From contig JAEBUN010000064.1 in the NCBI GenBank assembly GCA_023014365.1, positions 1-64,000 of the forward strand: a stretch of 64,000 nt of DNA, written 5' to 3'. The position numbers and the translations under genes are program-made. The DNA is from Lepiota brunneoincarnata. Its lineage: Eukaryota; Basidiomycota; Agaricomycetes; Agaricales; Agaricaceae. Shown here in pieces: positions 1 through 10,729 of the stretch. A model generated the notes under the pieces. It was not told where the DNA came from. It made no database searches and worked only from the letters and a program-made list of their open reading frames with translations. Positions within the stretch are counted from its first letter, which is position 1; every line of letters starts with the position of its first letter.

Positions 1-1045
1 ATCCGGAAGGAAATTGACTGGGCCCTTATGAACCCCCTCGGAACGGGGACCATAGCGTAGGCTCAGAAAATCCATCATCATGTTCAATGAGACGGCAACG
101 TTCATTGAGCGGGTTACCCATTTTTTGTTCAATGAGGCCAAGTGGGCCCAGGTGGAACAAGGGGGTTTTGAGCGGAAATGTTGCTTAACAAAACGGAGGT
201 GGAACGGACCGAGGTGGATATGCCTGTGTTCAAGTTGGCAAAAAATGGATCAGGATTTGTTGAGTTGTTGCGAGTGAGTGTGGACCCATCTTTTTTTTTT
301 AGTCCGATTGGGTTGCTGCTGGCGCGACGTTAGCTTTTGGGAGGACGTGGGTGCGTTTATACAGCCCAGTAGATCTGTTATTTAAAGTGTTTCCATAACC
401 AAATTTCACGCCCTTGCGAGCCTGCTTTCAGCGCTTACAAACTGAATGCTCCTCTGAGCTGCTTGTCTAGCCGATTCTCTCGGATGCTGTACGAAGCGGA
501 AGCGGAGGTTCCAGCGAATCCAACCAGAGTGTGATGTATGAACCCAGGAGAGCATGAGCAACTCCTTGCTTCATACTCTCCGACCATTATCACCCCTTTT
601 CAATCCTCTTGCTTCCTTTCCCAAATGCGAGTGAGAGTGGATGTATATCGTGGATGCCATAACATGAAAATTTTAGGTATTAGACAGGTTTATGGCGTTT
701 TCGGAAAACAGAATGAGAGAAGCCACATCATCAATTAAGCAGAACAATGAATTGAGTGAGAAATGATAAACGGTACAATAACAGAAGTGTTGGGTAGCTT
801 CACATGATGACTGCCCAAATCGACGAGTAAATGGAGCAATTGCGAAGATTGCAATATAAACCGAATGAAGTGGAAGGCGGATAGCAGTAATTAAACCAGT
901 GACCAAGATAAGTGAGTAGAGAGAGCAAAAAAAGAAAAAGACAAACAAGGCGATAAGGGAGATATTGCAGTCAAGAACCCCTGAGTTTGGGCTCGAAAGG
1001 TTCAAAACAAGAAAAACGGCAAAAGAAAAAAAAAAGAAAATTTTC
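1..1045. other. No gene recognised; repeat-bearing flank
   Basis: I see no convincing gene here. Bases 1-45 closely match 27342-27392 (same orientation). Bases 255-596 are copy 1 of a dispersed repeat whose second copy is at 3586-3911. The rest is AT-rich with a poly-A tract at about 1018-1036 just downstream of the neighbouring minus-strand gene. Confidence 0.6.
255..596 (+). repeat. Dispersed repeat A, copy 1
   Basis: About 330 bp that aligns to 3586-3911 in direct orientation, starting at ATTTGTTGAG and ending near GACCATTATCACC. The copies differ mostly by transitions; several are at CpG (for example GCGAATCC here versus ATGAATCC in copy 2). No protein is recognised inside it. Copy 2 ends exactly where a captured APN2 fragment begins, so the repeat may mark the end of a mobile element. 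Confidence 0.75.
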
Positions 1046-2401
1046 TTAGCGCTTTCGGTTAACGATGGGACCATTCGGATTAATATTGAGGGTTGTGGAC
1101 TTTTTACGCTTTCCACGATGGCTCTTAGTAGGGTACTCACAGCGCAGAGAACGCTTTTGACATTGACTAAAAACAAATCGTTAGCGAATGGTCGGCAGGG
1201 TATTGAATTGCTATACGCACTTGCACGATTTCCCGTCGCCGTCTTTTACTGGCGGCCCACAGGCAATCTTTCGTCCTCTACAGAACATACAAGCCAATGC
1301 ACGTTTCTTTTCCGAGTGACATTTACCTGTTGTGCTGCCATTTGTAGGAGAAATCCGAGTCAGTGCAGATATGGAACGACCGGTCATGTTAAGGGTGGAT
1401 GTCAACGAGGATGGAGCAGCAGCACTAGTGGAGGTGGCAGCGGCACCCACAGCTTGGACAGATGTCAGTGATGGCAACCAGCCCAGAAATCCCATGCTGG
1501 AGATCGGTCCTGCGTTACTGCTCCCTCCAGATTTGTGGGGTGAGTGGGAGGGACAAGTATACCGCGGTGAGTAGCGCCGGTGAGATCGGTTGGTGAGATG
1601 ATGACTATTTCTGCGAGAGGGAGGGATAGATGATTTGTACTGAGGAGGCTTTGGCTCGGTAGAATACTGAGGTTGTTCAGGTTCCGGTTTGATGTTCGTT
1701 ACACTATTGACCAAGTCCATCTCGTAACTGTAAGCCGCCTGCACCAACGCAGGTGGACTGAGAGAGGAGGCTGATGGATCCTGATGAACGGGAGAGGGGA
1801 GGGTACTGGGATCATACGCAGTATCAGGTTTGGGAGTGTAATATGTTTGCTGAGGTGAGGTGTGGTACGGTGATAGACCACTATGGAACACGCCTGATGC
1901 ATCTGAGGAAGAATCAGGAGAGGGCAGAGAGTCCATCACAGGCGAAGGCGGTTGCTGTTGATGTGGCTTTCCTGGATATGAGTCATTGTACCCCGATATA
2001 GCGATATGCAGCACCGAGGTGGCCATCGGCTCATGCTGAACATTCAAGGGGGCGGCAGGAGGCGCCTAAAGGTTATCCCATGAGCTCCTAGATGGCATTC
2101 TCAAGAATCCAGTGAGATCACTTACTGCATATACCGCGTGGTGAGTGTCCTGGATATGGATGTCATGAGACTCGACTGGCTGATGGGTCAGGTGGTCCGT
2201 GCCTTGGCCATGAGGTGGGAGCTGAGGGGCGGCGGCAGGGTGCAATGAGTGACTACTGATATGAAGATAGTCGAAGTGAGCCTGAAGGGACATGTCGTCG
2301 AGCGACGAGGCATGGGCAAGCTGAAAGCTACAACCGGACGGAAAACCGGCATTATTGCGTGATTTGGCCTCGAGAGCGAGGCGGGCTGCGGGGAAAGTCA
2401 T
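1046..2401 (-). CDS. Zn2Cys6 protein with C-terminal zinc cluster
   Basis: Three exons splice cleanly on the minus strand: 2401-2126, 2065-1221 and 1166-1046, giving 413 aa. The introns are 60 nt and 54 nt; the second has a CTAAC branch point and its phase fits. The last about 70 residues hold a canonical binuclear cluster: C-x2-C-x6-C (CMFCRGRKIAC) and, after an 11-residue linker, C-x2-C-x6-C formed across the second intron (CNQCQKRSLRC). It is followed by EYP and a basic tail ending in RKR. The first 300 residues are rich in Pro, Ser, His and Gln, as in disordered activation regions. The family binds DNA as fungal transcription factors; a nuclear regulator is inferred. Having the cluster at the C-terminus rather than the N-terminus is less usual. 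The in-frame region continues upstream of the chosen ATG to about 2527, so the true start may lie in an earlier exon. Confidence 0.85.
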
Positions 2402-2529
2402 ATAAAACTCTTCGTCTGTCTTGCGCAGGGTCTGCTGGAAGAGGGAGAGGGGTTGTTCCTCATAGGGTAGCTTGGGGGGCAACTTGTAAAGGGATGATGA
2501 TGAGTTATGAGAGCTTAGTGAGGGCAAGA

Positions 2530-3003
2530 ATGAAAAGGGCGTACATAAGAGGAGGAAGAGGTGGAAGAAGGAGAAGGCGAGAAAGAGCTTACAGGCATGG
2601 ATGCAGTGAAGGAAGAAGGAGGAAGTTGGAGACGTGGATGGTGAGGAGGATGGAGGTTGAGGTTGGAATCAGGGGAGGATATCGGAAGAAAAGTAGGGAA
2701 GAGAGAGAGGGAGGATTACGAGAAAGTATAAGAACCGAAGAATCCAGGGTCGAACATGGACCTATACAAACCCATCCCCAGAAATCCGCAACCCTCAGAT
2801 ACACCCAATCCTGGGCAATGACACCACCCAGTACACTGCACATCCTTCTCGTGCTTTGTTTTCGTTTCTCACAGGCCACCAGCAGGGTACTCGGTGGCTG
2901 ACTGGATTTCCCTATATTTTGCAACTACCGGAGCGCAGCACACTACAACAAGGCAATTAGGAAGAGCTTGGCATGCGTCGAAAACAACAGATACAGTGCC
3001 CGG
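2530..3003. other. Intergenic, possible 5' region of the Zn2Cys6 gene
   Basis: Purine-rich on the plus strand (GGAGG/GAAGG runs), so CT-rich on the minus strand, as expected for a fungal promoter or 5' UTR of the minus-strand gene at 1046-2401. No other gene is recognised. Confidence 0.4.
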
Positions 3004-3588
3004 TCAAGCAAATGATAGGCCTGACCACCCTTTCCCACACTCCAGAGACTGATCACCCAAGTCGCGCTGGTACATCTTGCCTTCCTTCGCTCGAGAGAAT
3101 GATACACCGTAGTGCTCGAGCTCTGTTATAACGTCAGCGAATGACACGTCAGCGAATGACACCTGGGTACTAGAGAACGACTACACCTTGGTGATGGCAT
3201 TGGGCGCTTCACGACACATGTAGTGAATGGTATCTCGGTTGCCGAGCCAGTCCAAACCCTTCACCTACGAATAATGGTTTAAATCACGAACTCGAGTAAT
3301 TAAATTCAATACTTACAGTCTCGTACATACCCCACCACCAGTCATCTTTAGTTACATCTCCCTCAGTGGTCGATGACAGCTGCACAAGCGTTAATATAAT
3401 ATCTCCCAAAATAAAAGCCTTCCTCCCATGGTCAATCCGGCCTTTGACGCATGCCTCGAGTAGCTGGTGATAGTCCATCCCAAATGTATCCCGCTCCTCA
3501 GTCCCATCATTCGGGCAGTGCACATTGATGAGAACAAACAGACCCGAGTCAACCGTAATGGCACGACCTTCGCTGTCCAGGCGCTATT
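3004..3588 (-). pseudogene. Chimera of APN2-like and SdhA gene fragments
   Basis: Reading down the minus strand, 3588-3390 encodes an AP endonuclease 2-like segment (DSEGRAITVDSGLFVLIN, CPNDGTEERD, MDYHQLLEA, then GDI; after a frameshift the next frame reads NACAAVIDH). It runs directly into a succinate dehydrogenase flavoprotein segment (DDWWWGMYET, then VKGLDWLGNRDTIHYMCREA, then [20 protein letters not shown]), where the known family has DDWxWHxYDTVKGSDWLGDQ and YGxPFSRTEDGKIYQR. Two intron-like gaps keep GT...AG ends (3265-3316 and 3123-3186); the second contains a 15-bp tandem duplication. The FAD-proximal GGQ stretch is corrupted and the frame ends at TGA 3004-3006. No complete domain remains, so it is non-functional as either enzyme. 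It directly abuts repeat A copy 2, which suggests capture of host exons by a mobile element. Confidence 0.75.
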
Positions 3589-3911
3589 TGTTGAGTCGTT
3601 GCGAGTGAGTGTGGACCCTTTTTTTTTTAGTCAGATTAGGTTGCTGATGTGACGTTAGCTTTTGGGAGGATGTGGGTGCGCTTATGCAGCCCAGCAGATC
3701 CGTCATTTAAAGTGTTTCATAACCAAATTCACGCTCTTGCAAGCCTGCTTTCAATGCTTACAAACTAAACACTCCTCCCGAGCTGCTCGTCTAGCCGATT
3801 CTCGGATGCTGTACGAAGCAGAAGCAGAAGTTCCAATGAATCCAATCAGGGTGCAATGTATTAACCAGGAGAGCATGAGCGACTTCTTGCTCCATACTCT
3901 GACCATTATCA
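3586..3911 (+). repeat. Dispersed repeat A, copy 2
   Basis: Second copy of the repeat at 255-596, same orientation. Its left edge coincides with the 5' end of the APN2-like fragment on the minus strand. Confidence 0.75.
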
Positions 3912-4990
3912 CCACCCTCGATGAACGGGAGAACTGCAAGTCGAAGGGTATGCTCATACAGGGCTACGTATTGTGATCAAACTGCTCCTCAATAATGCTG
4001 CTCTCTGTTTCAACCACGTTTCCCGGAGTCTCTTCCCTCGAGTTCTGTCATCCTCATGGCACTCTTCTCTGCCTGGTAAGTACTGCAAAGATGTACACCC
4101 ATGTTGCCCCCACCCATCCTGGCGATGGCGCCACAAATACATCCGGCAAATAAAGTTCATGTATTCCCCCCTGCTTTATGCAAACCCACCCGCCGGGAAG
4201 GCAAGATGCAAGTATGATTCCCGTTCCAGCTCCCAGGGAAAGGATGAACGTTGCGTGTGCTTGCTTATGTCTGGATGAGCGTTGATGGCTCCTCCCGGCC
4301 GGGTTATCCTGGAGCAGGGGCGGAGGGTGTCTTCAGGCTCGGTGTCTCAGGCATTATTTTTCGACAGAACTCGGACTATATCTGCGCATCCAGAGTCCAG
4401 ATTCAGGGCCAGGATAGATGTGCTAAAGTTGTGCGGAATTTCTGAGGTGTCCGAACTTACGTCTGCAGGTTTACGCTGGTAAAGGTGGTGGACTCAGAGG
4501 TCGCTCATGTGGCGACGATTACTTGGTAGGAAAACATGATCCGACTTACCAACACCTTGTAATTGAAGAGTCTCATTACTGGATTATGCCCAACGGATAT
4601 TCCAACATTCAAAGGCAATTCTCGCCGCCAACTTTCAAGCAGGATAGTGACTGAATTTCTCGTAAGAGCATTTACAGTGTAGAGGTGGCTAACCAGCTGC
4701 TGGCGTAGCCGAGCGAACCACCTCTCCACAACGATTTTCGGATGTAACAAATTTCGGACGAAGCACCAGTGCGACGACTTTCCTAAAAAGGAAACATGTA
4801 GCCTTTGGATCAAATTATTTCGGATCAGTAATATCCCCCCGTCCTGCCCCTAAGCTCCTGACCCTTGCTTCTCCCTACATTTCAATAAAGGTACCCGTGC
4901 ACTCTATTTGTAGGCAAGGCAAATGAAAGCCTTGTATATGGATAAAAATACGCCTCTAAGCAGGCCACCACAGATCAAGAAACTCCGCTG
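3912..4990. other. No gene recognised
   Basis: Open frames are short and overlap on both strands without family resemblance. Nothing beyond unremarkable sequence was seen. Confidence 0.5.
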
Positions 4991-5008
4991 GCATGTATAC
5001 ACCTCCGC

Positions 5009-5470
5009 TTGCTTCGTTTGGAGTTTGCTGTGAATTTGCATAGGATATATGCGTTGCAAAATGCCCCTAGGCCTGGGGTTAGCCCTTCCCGTTCCCCTGT
5101 CGAATCACCGTCGGCGACCTTTGTGGTTCAAGGTGTTGCTTCTTCACTCAAAGCCAGCCTTTTGCCGGATCTTATCGCCACCTTTACGAAAACGCTTGCC
5201 GAGGGTAACGCGGCACTAGCCAATTTATTTATCCCATCCACTTCCGAAAACCGTTATCTGGTCGTTGTTGATCCAGAAGACCATGCTGCTATCGTGGCAC
5301 ATCCATACTTTCTCACAAAGCTCCGCGAAGTGTATCCCCATCCCTGGGTTGCTTCGGCAGCCTCGGTGCCAATAAAAGCCGAAATTGGCGAGACGTTCGG
5401 GTGCTTCATTTTCAAATTTTTATGGGGTGGGTGTTCCTTATCATATGAGGTCTTAATTGCCATACTGTAG
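5009..5470 (+). CDS. Unrecognised coding exon
   Basis: An open stretch whose composition looks coding (SPSRSPVESPSATFVVQG, then a helix- and strand-like region with RYLVVVDPEDHAAI and HPYFLTKLREVYPHPWV). The exon probably ends near 5425-5445, where the sequence becomes GTGGGT and the reading loses protein character. An ATG at 4993 and a possible short intron precede it (CTAG at about 5068). I do not recognise the family. It could be one exon of a small gene or a fragment carried by a repeat. Confidence 0.4.
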   Translation: MLRLEFAVNLHRIYALQNAPRPGVSPSRSPVESPSATFVVQGVASSLKASLLPDLIATFTKTLAEGNAALANLFIPSTSENRYLVVVDPEDHAAIVAHPYFLTKLREVYPHPWVASAASVPIKAEIGETFGCFIFKFLWGGCSLSYEVLIAIL

Positions 5471-6036
5471 CTAGTAATTGATAGTATGTGGGCCATACAT
5501 TTAATGAAGGCTCTTGCCACAGGGGTGGGAGCGGTACCGTGTCCTCTGGGTCATTGAACCAATCAATCTCTCAGGCATCTTTGAGTGTGCTGTCTGGATT
5601 TCGTGCATCGCCAATCTATAGAAATAAGCTAGCTGATGCGAGTCAGGTGCGAGACAATACTTACAAGCTTTGAAGGGCTGGCAAATTCGGAGCAGTCCAT
5701 TAGCATCAGCCTTGGCTACTACGGAGCATAGGCAGCCTTACCCTGCCCGCAGCAGCCTGTGCTTGTTGTTCTGCCATGTTTATGAGGCGAGCTGGGTATT
5801 CTGTCTGGGTGGCCGGCGTACAATTAACGCAGCGGTGAGTTCGGTATTTTCGATGTTCTGGGGTCGATGCAGACCTTGTAGGGTACTCAGGGGTGTGTTG
5901 GGTGTTTATCTTACTGGACGGCGATACGAGTAATCTACGAACTACCTAGGGGTGTGAGGAGTGAATACGGTGGAAGAGAAGGCGTGTCGCGATGCTGAGG
6001 TCGCGCTTTTGGGCACCTTACTTAGGATTCAGGGTA

Positions 6037-6088
6037 GGTTGTTGATCCTCGCGCCGTTGTTGATCCTCGCGCCGTTGTTGATCCGGGT
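6037..6088 (+). repeat. 18-bp tandem repeat
   Basis: Two perfect units of TTGTTGATCCTCGCGCCG followed by a third, truncated and altered unit. Confidence 0.85.
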
Positions 6089-6299
6089 CGAGCACATGAC
6101 AGATCATGTCTCACCGAGGCCTTGATCAAATGACCTGCCCTAAATTCTATGCGCCAGGTATATCTGTTTGCGCTTCCGGATGATTGCGACCCTTTCCCGC
6201 CTCCTCTGCCTGTGGTACCTTGCCAATGCTGGCCCTGGATCAATAACCTATGTTCCAAGGTAAGTCCTTGGCTTCTGTTTTGCGCGCTATTCTAACGTT

Positions 6300-6780
6300 G
6301 CTGCCCTTTCACTTCTGCGCGCTCTCCCCCTGTCTCGTTACATGTCCTCTCTTTGGTGCACGGCCCTCTCTGGTGCACATCTCCTCCCTCTCATACTTGT
6401 GTTGTACATCTTACTCCGTGGATGTTCTCTCGTTCACCCCTCCCCTCCCTCTCGCTCGTCCTCCTGCTTTTCACTCGCTGCTCTTACCCTTTCACCCGTG
6501 GATCTCCCACCCCATCGCGGATTTCTCACCCCGTGGCCGAGCTCTCACCTGCTCTCACCCTCTCGGCGATCTCTCGCCTTCTCGCTTGCCATCCCAACCT
6601 CTCGCTCCCGGATCTCTTGCCCTCTCGGCAATCTGTCGCTCTCTCGCTTGCCATTCCCAACATCTCGCTCCCCGATCTCCTGCTCTCTCACCCTCTCGGT
6701 GATCTCTCGCCCTTTCACTTGCCATTCTCAACCTCTCACTCCCCGATCTCCCGCCACTTTTTTTTCCTCCCTCTCGCTTG
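6300..6780 (+). repeat. Pyrimidine-rich degenerate tandem array
   Basis: A CT-rich tract with at least three degenerate units of 62-71 bp, each holding CTCGCTTGCCAT, CAACCTCTCGCTCCC and GATCTC. Long overlapping open frames in all three plus-strand frames are a consequence of the composition. No gene is supported. Confidence 0.7.
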
Positions 6781-7690
6781 CCGGCTCTTTCATTTCGCCT
6801 CCAGCCGTTGCCGCCGGCCCTTCTCGCTGCTGCATGCCTCCTCCGCTGCACGACTTGTCTATCATGCCCTCCCTCCCTTTCTTATTCCAGCTCTTTGCTA
6901 GCCATTGAAAGTGCCCACCCTTCTATTCTCTGGGGGGTTTCAGCTTGTTCACTCGAGCTCGCACCGACATTTGGGTGTGGGTCTGGCCCCGGGCATGGGA
7001 TTAGTCAAATGAACTCGCTTTCACCGGGCTCACGGCTACTGGGGGGGGGGGGGTGGGGTACTTGGCACTGGTAGGGCGGGCCGCTGCTCCCTTCCATCCT
7101 CTGGGGCATGAATCAGACAGAATCACCATCATCACTCCCCACGCTACATGCTCTCCCTTCCCCCCTTCCTTTGACCCCCTCGCGCTTTTCTTGTAGCCCC
7201 TGATGCTTGCCTCGAAATTCACTCAAGACAAGCATTGTTCCAACTGCGCTTCAGCGGAACTTTCTGGCCTTCCAGTATGAAAAATTGGATGCTGCAAAAG
7301 TGCCCTTGGCGGTACCCCGGAGTGGTGCCTACAGTTTGGTAAGAGCCCTGTCCAATCTCAGCGTAGTGGGTCACCGACGCTCAGCAACTTAACTCATCAG
7401 ATTGTGACCCACTCGTAAAGTGAGAGTAACGTTCTGTCACTACCTTTCACCCATTCCCCATTTTGATTACCTCGGGGTGTAGATTCTGCTACATGCCTCC
7501 TGCGCTCCCTTCACCAGTTGAAAGTCAGCAGTTCTCGGCAATACTTGTCCGTTCGTTGGGATCAAGACCCTCCCTGTCTGGATCCCTTTGTGATAACCTT
7601 ACATTATGGACTTTGTACACATCAATAGTCTCCCTGCATATGTCGCATTGCATGTTGTCCTTGTACATTCTCTCAGCGAATGCGACAGCA
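6781..7690. other. No gene recognised
   Basis: Contains a run of ten G at about 7041-7050 and short open frames without family resemblance. Confidence 0.5.
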
Positions 7691-7925
7691 GTTGATGTGC
7701 TGCCATTGGATGAAAAGGTCTAAATGAGAGAACAGTAGCACCAATGTTCTTGCGGCAGACCAGAGTCTCACACAGCTCCTGGGCCTTGACTTTGCCTTCA
7801 GCTGCCTCAATACCAGGTTGAGTGCCCTTGATGCATTTGCCAAGAATGCCTAGAATTAACGGTAATGTCTCCAGGTCTGTATGTTCATACTCCTTCTCGG
7901 TCACTTTGAGGGTCCGATCCAGCTA
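7691..7925 (-). CDS. Unrecognised minus-strand exon
   Basis: After a TTTAG acceptor-like site the minus strand reads LDRTLKVTEKEYEHTDLETL, PLILGILGKCIKGTQ and KAQELCETLVCRKNIG without a stop for about 75 codons, with coding-like composition. No start or end can be assigned and the family is not recognised. It lies 200 bp upstream of, and divergent from, the TET/JBP-like gene at 8128. Confidence 0.35.
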
Positions 7926-8071
7926 AAGATTTAGTCAAGGGCAACCAGGCTACGGGACGAGAGAGGAAGGTTAGGGTTAAAAAATTTGGCAGAGTGGGTG
8001 CCGTCACCCTCATGACGTCTTATTGTTTCCTCATTTTTTGCCACTCTCGCCTACAGGTGCAAATACCTTAG

Positions 8072-8083
8072 GTAGATAAAAGG
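8072..8083 (+). promoter_or_regulatory. Possible TATA-like element
   Basis: AGATAAAAGGGC lies about 45-55 bp upstream of the ATG of the dioxygenase gene. This is the usual place for a fungal TATA element, but the match to TATAAA is imperfect. Confidence 0.3.
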
Positions 8084-8127
8084 GCTGTGGAGCTCATCTC
8101 GTCGTCACACAGGGCAGCGACCCACCT

Positions 8128-9779
8128 ATGTCGCTTTCTGACGCCGGCAATGCTGGAGGCTGTACTCCGATGGGGAATGCCCCAAACACGCTGCAATCGG
8201 AATTCGATTTGGGTACTGTCCCCTCCGTTCCAATGCTCGAGCCCGTCAATGTATGCGGCAACTTTTCATTACCTTTGCTACTTCACGCCGCAGTTCTAGC
8301 CGAAGAAGATGATGCCGAGCCCCAAGACACCACAGAGCCTCCCACCTTGGATGGCAAAGGGCCCACTCCTGCCTCGATGGCCGAGCAGCCAGCCTCTGAC
8401 TTGCTTCCCTCCCATCTCACCAGTAAACGGCGCTACCAGCGTCGCAGGGGCAACCCCCCACCCCCACCTAGCACTTCTGAGGACCATCCTGGCGCGCACA
8501 GGCCATTACCCCTGCCCGGGGCCTCCAATGGTCCCCGGGATCCCTCTTCTGGCCCAGCGAGGCTTTCCCACTCCCACAAACTCCGCCTTTATAAACGCCG
8601 CGAAAAAGCTGCCCGTGAGGGCCATGCCATATCACCAAAAATACGCCAAACCTTGGCAAGTACAAGCTTGGCAGTGGATACACAGCTTCAAATCGACTCT
8701 CTGCCTGTTTCCAGCTGTGGGTACCGGGCTGCCGCTAAACGCAAACTACCCGCAAATATGGAGCCATGCCCTCTAACCCTAGAGGCTTTGATTAATGATA
8801 ACTATAGGTATATTGCCTGGAATGGCCGGTGAGTAGGTATTCTTTATACTGTGCCTTTGGCTCAAATTCTCAAAGCACTCCCCGGCCTATTCGAAATCAG
8901 GAGGGCCGAATTTTCGCTGTTCTGGCTGGCCAACCACCACATGAAGCCTGGACCACCACCTGCAAAACAGCATATGCCACCCTTTCCGAGACCAGTATGC
9001 ATGCCCCTTTTACAGAGGACGAGCTTGTCCATGGCCGCGGGGCCTTCCCCGCTCTTAACCTTGGAGTGACCCATGGCCAGGGGTCACCTTGCCCTCACAA
9101 CCTCAGGGCAAATCGCGATCTGGAGGACAGGCTATTGGCAAACCCTGATTTGCAAGACATGGCTAAGTTTGCAAGCAGTAGGTTGCATGCTGTTTTCATT
9201 TTCCTCCCATGCTAATCCAGAGCTATAGTCTGCGTAGCAATTTGGTCACCACGGTTATATCACTACTACCACACCCGATTGACTGCCTTGTTCAACCACC
9301 CCAATTCCAAAGGCAGCCTACGTCGTATTTTCCCTGAATGTGTTTTCCCACGTGTGGCTATCAACTTTGGTCCTCGGGCCTACTGCCAGCGGCACCGGGA
9401 CCAAATGAATTGTCCATTTGGATGGTGCTCGGTGCAAGCCCTTGGTGATTTTGACCCAACCAAGGGTGGTCATCTGGTTCTTGATGAACCAAAATTGGTG
9501 ATTGAGTTTCCCCCCCACTCTGTTATTCTCATTCCTTCAGCTACCATTACACATGCAAACGTTCCGGTTGGGGTAAATGAAGCACGTGCTTCATTTACTC
9601 TGTTCTGTCCAGGAGGTCTCTTTCGATGGGTTGACGCTGGCTTTATGCTTGAGAAGACGCTGCAGGCAGTGGATCCTGTGAGATACAAGGAGCTGCAGCA
9701 AGAAAAGCACACGCGGTGGCAGCTGGGGTTGGGTTTGTATCATACTTTGGATGAGTTAGCTGGAGGAAAGTGTTCATAG
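8128..9779 (+). CDS. TET/JBP-like 2OG-Fe(II) dioxygenase, intact
   Basis: Three exons (8128-8828, 8876-9177, 9229-9779) join in frame to 517 aa. The introns are 47 nt (GTGAGT...AAAG) and 51 nt (GTAGGT...TATAG with CTAAT). The first about 190 residues are Pro-, Ser- and Arg-rich and probably disordered. The second exon gives PIRNQEGRIFAVLAGQP, and the third holds the catalytic double-stranded beta-helix. HRD (about residue 385) is the HxD iron pair; GGHLVLDEP follows, then the distal His in ITHANVPVG and the 2-oxoglutarate-binding Arg in EARASFTLF. No stop or frameshift interrupts it. Fungal relatives are large families associated with mobile elements, and some oxidise 5-methylcytosine; this specific activity is inferred, not shown. 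Residues about 11-19 (GGCTPMGNA) are encoded by a 20-nt stretch identical to part of the 137-bp repeat units at 44 kb, so the start codon may lie in repeat-derived DNA. An alternative is a 2OG oxygenase with another substrate. Confidence 0.8.
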
Positions 9780-10138
9780 CTCCTGTGTCCCAAAATATAT
9801 ACAAACTTTGCACTTGGTATTGGTTTGTGTGCCTATTCACTGGTGTGGGAGTGACTGTTAGCACAGAAGGCAGTCATCAATTGACACTTTATTTTTGGGG
9901 CCCATGGAACATTGAGATAGGTTCCCCAGGGAACATGCTCAATGCTGCCACCAACTTTCCCGTGCTGGCCTGCAGCAATCCTCGATTGTGGCGCTGATGC
10001 TTAACAATGTAGTACTCAAGTGCTGGATGGCCGGCGAATGCACATATATGTTGCTCAATTGTCGCACCTCGCCGCTCGCCATCAATTGCACACAAAAAAC
10101 AGACTCACGTGTATAGCAGTTGCGGGGGTTTCTAGGTG
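9780..10138. other. 3' flank of the dioxygenase gene
   Basis: No gene seen. Contains one instance of the short palindrome CAATCCTCGATTG (9976-9988) that recurs in the repeats of this window. Confidence 0.5.
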
Positions 10139-10729
10139 CATTACTTGGTCACGTGGAACATCCCACAGCAAGCGATTACTTACCAAAAAAGGAGAGAAGT
10201 CAAGGTGACCGGCAAGAATGGATAGAATGCTGAGTCAGCCACTCAGATAGTAGCCAACGATTACCTTCTGAATAGCATCTGATGGCGGTAGTAGTGCCAG
10301 GCATGGGGTCTTTGGGGCATGTTTACTCTTAACAAATAGGGGAACAGCCTGGCGGCGAGTGAGATTCAGCCCAAAGGGTTATGTCTCGGGAGAATGCCCC
10401 TGTGTAAAACAGAAGATAGACTGGCGCAGCAAAAGACAGTGTTCCACCCGGTTGGGAGTGATCTGGAGCCATCTGGAGTGCATAAACACAATGGCAGTAG
10501 CGGGTGAAACAGGTAACTAGTATCTTTAAACCGATGCCTGGGAACAGTAACAAGCCAGCCAGGGTGCCCAGCACACTGCGGACAAAGAATGCATCTATTC
10601 CCTCAAACACAATCCTCCCAAAAAATAAAACCAAGCAACAGAAGAGCGGATCACCTAGCGTTCCCTGCAGAATAGAGCCAACGCAATCCAGCACGGTCGG
10701 ACTGCTGGAAAATCCATTTCCAATCCCCA
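10139..10729 (+). repeat. Repeat R1, copy a
   Basis: About 590 bp, starting near TTACTTGGTCACGTGGAAC and ending near CCATTTCCAATCCCC. It aligns in direct orientation to 37606-38207 and more weakly to 15177-15480. The minus strand of copy a holds an open frame of about 147 codons with hydrophobic stretches (LFCCLVLFFGRIVFEGIDAFF, trimmed to 20: LFCCLVLFFGRIVFEGIDAF, and LGTLAGLLLFPGIGLKILV). The amino-acid sequence is partly conserved in copy b, so it may descend from a membrane-protein gene. Copy a follows the TET/JBP-like gene and copy b precedes the 3' end of the JmjC gene. Confidence 0.75.

Noticed and set aside
6300..6900. Protein-coding gene in the long pyrimidine-rich open frames
   Set aside because: All plus frames and a minus frame are open because of composition and tandem repetition; no family resemblance or splice sites.
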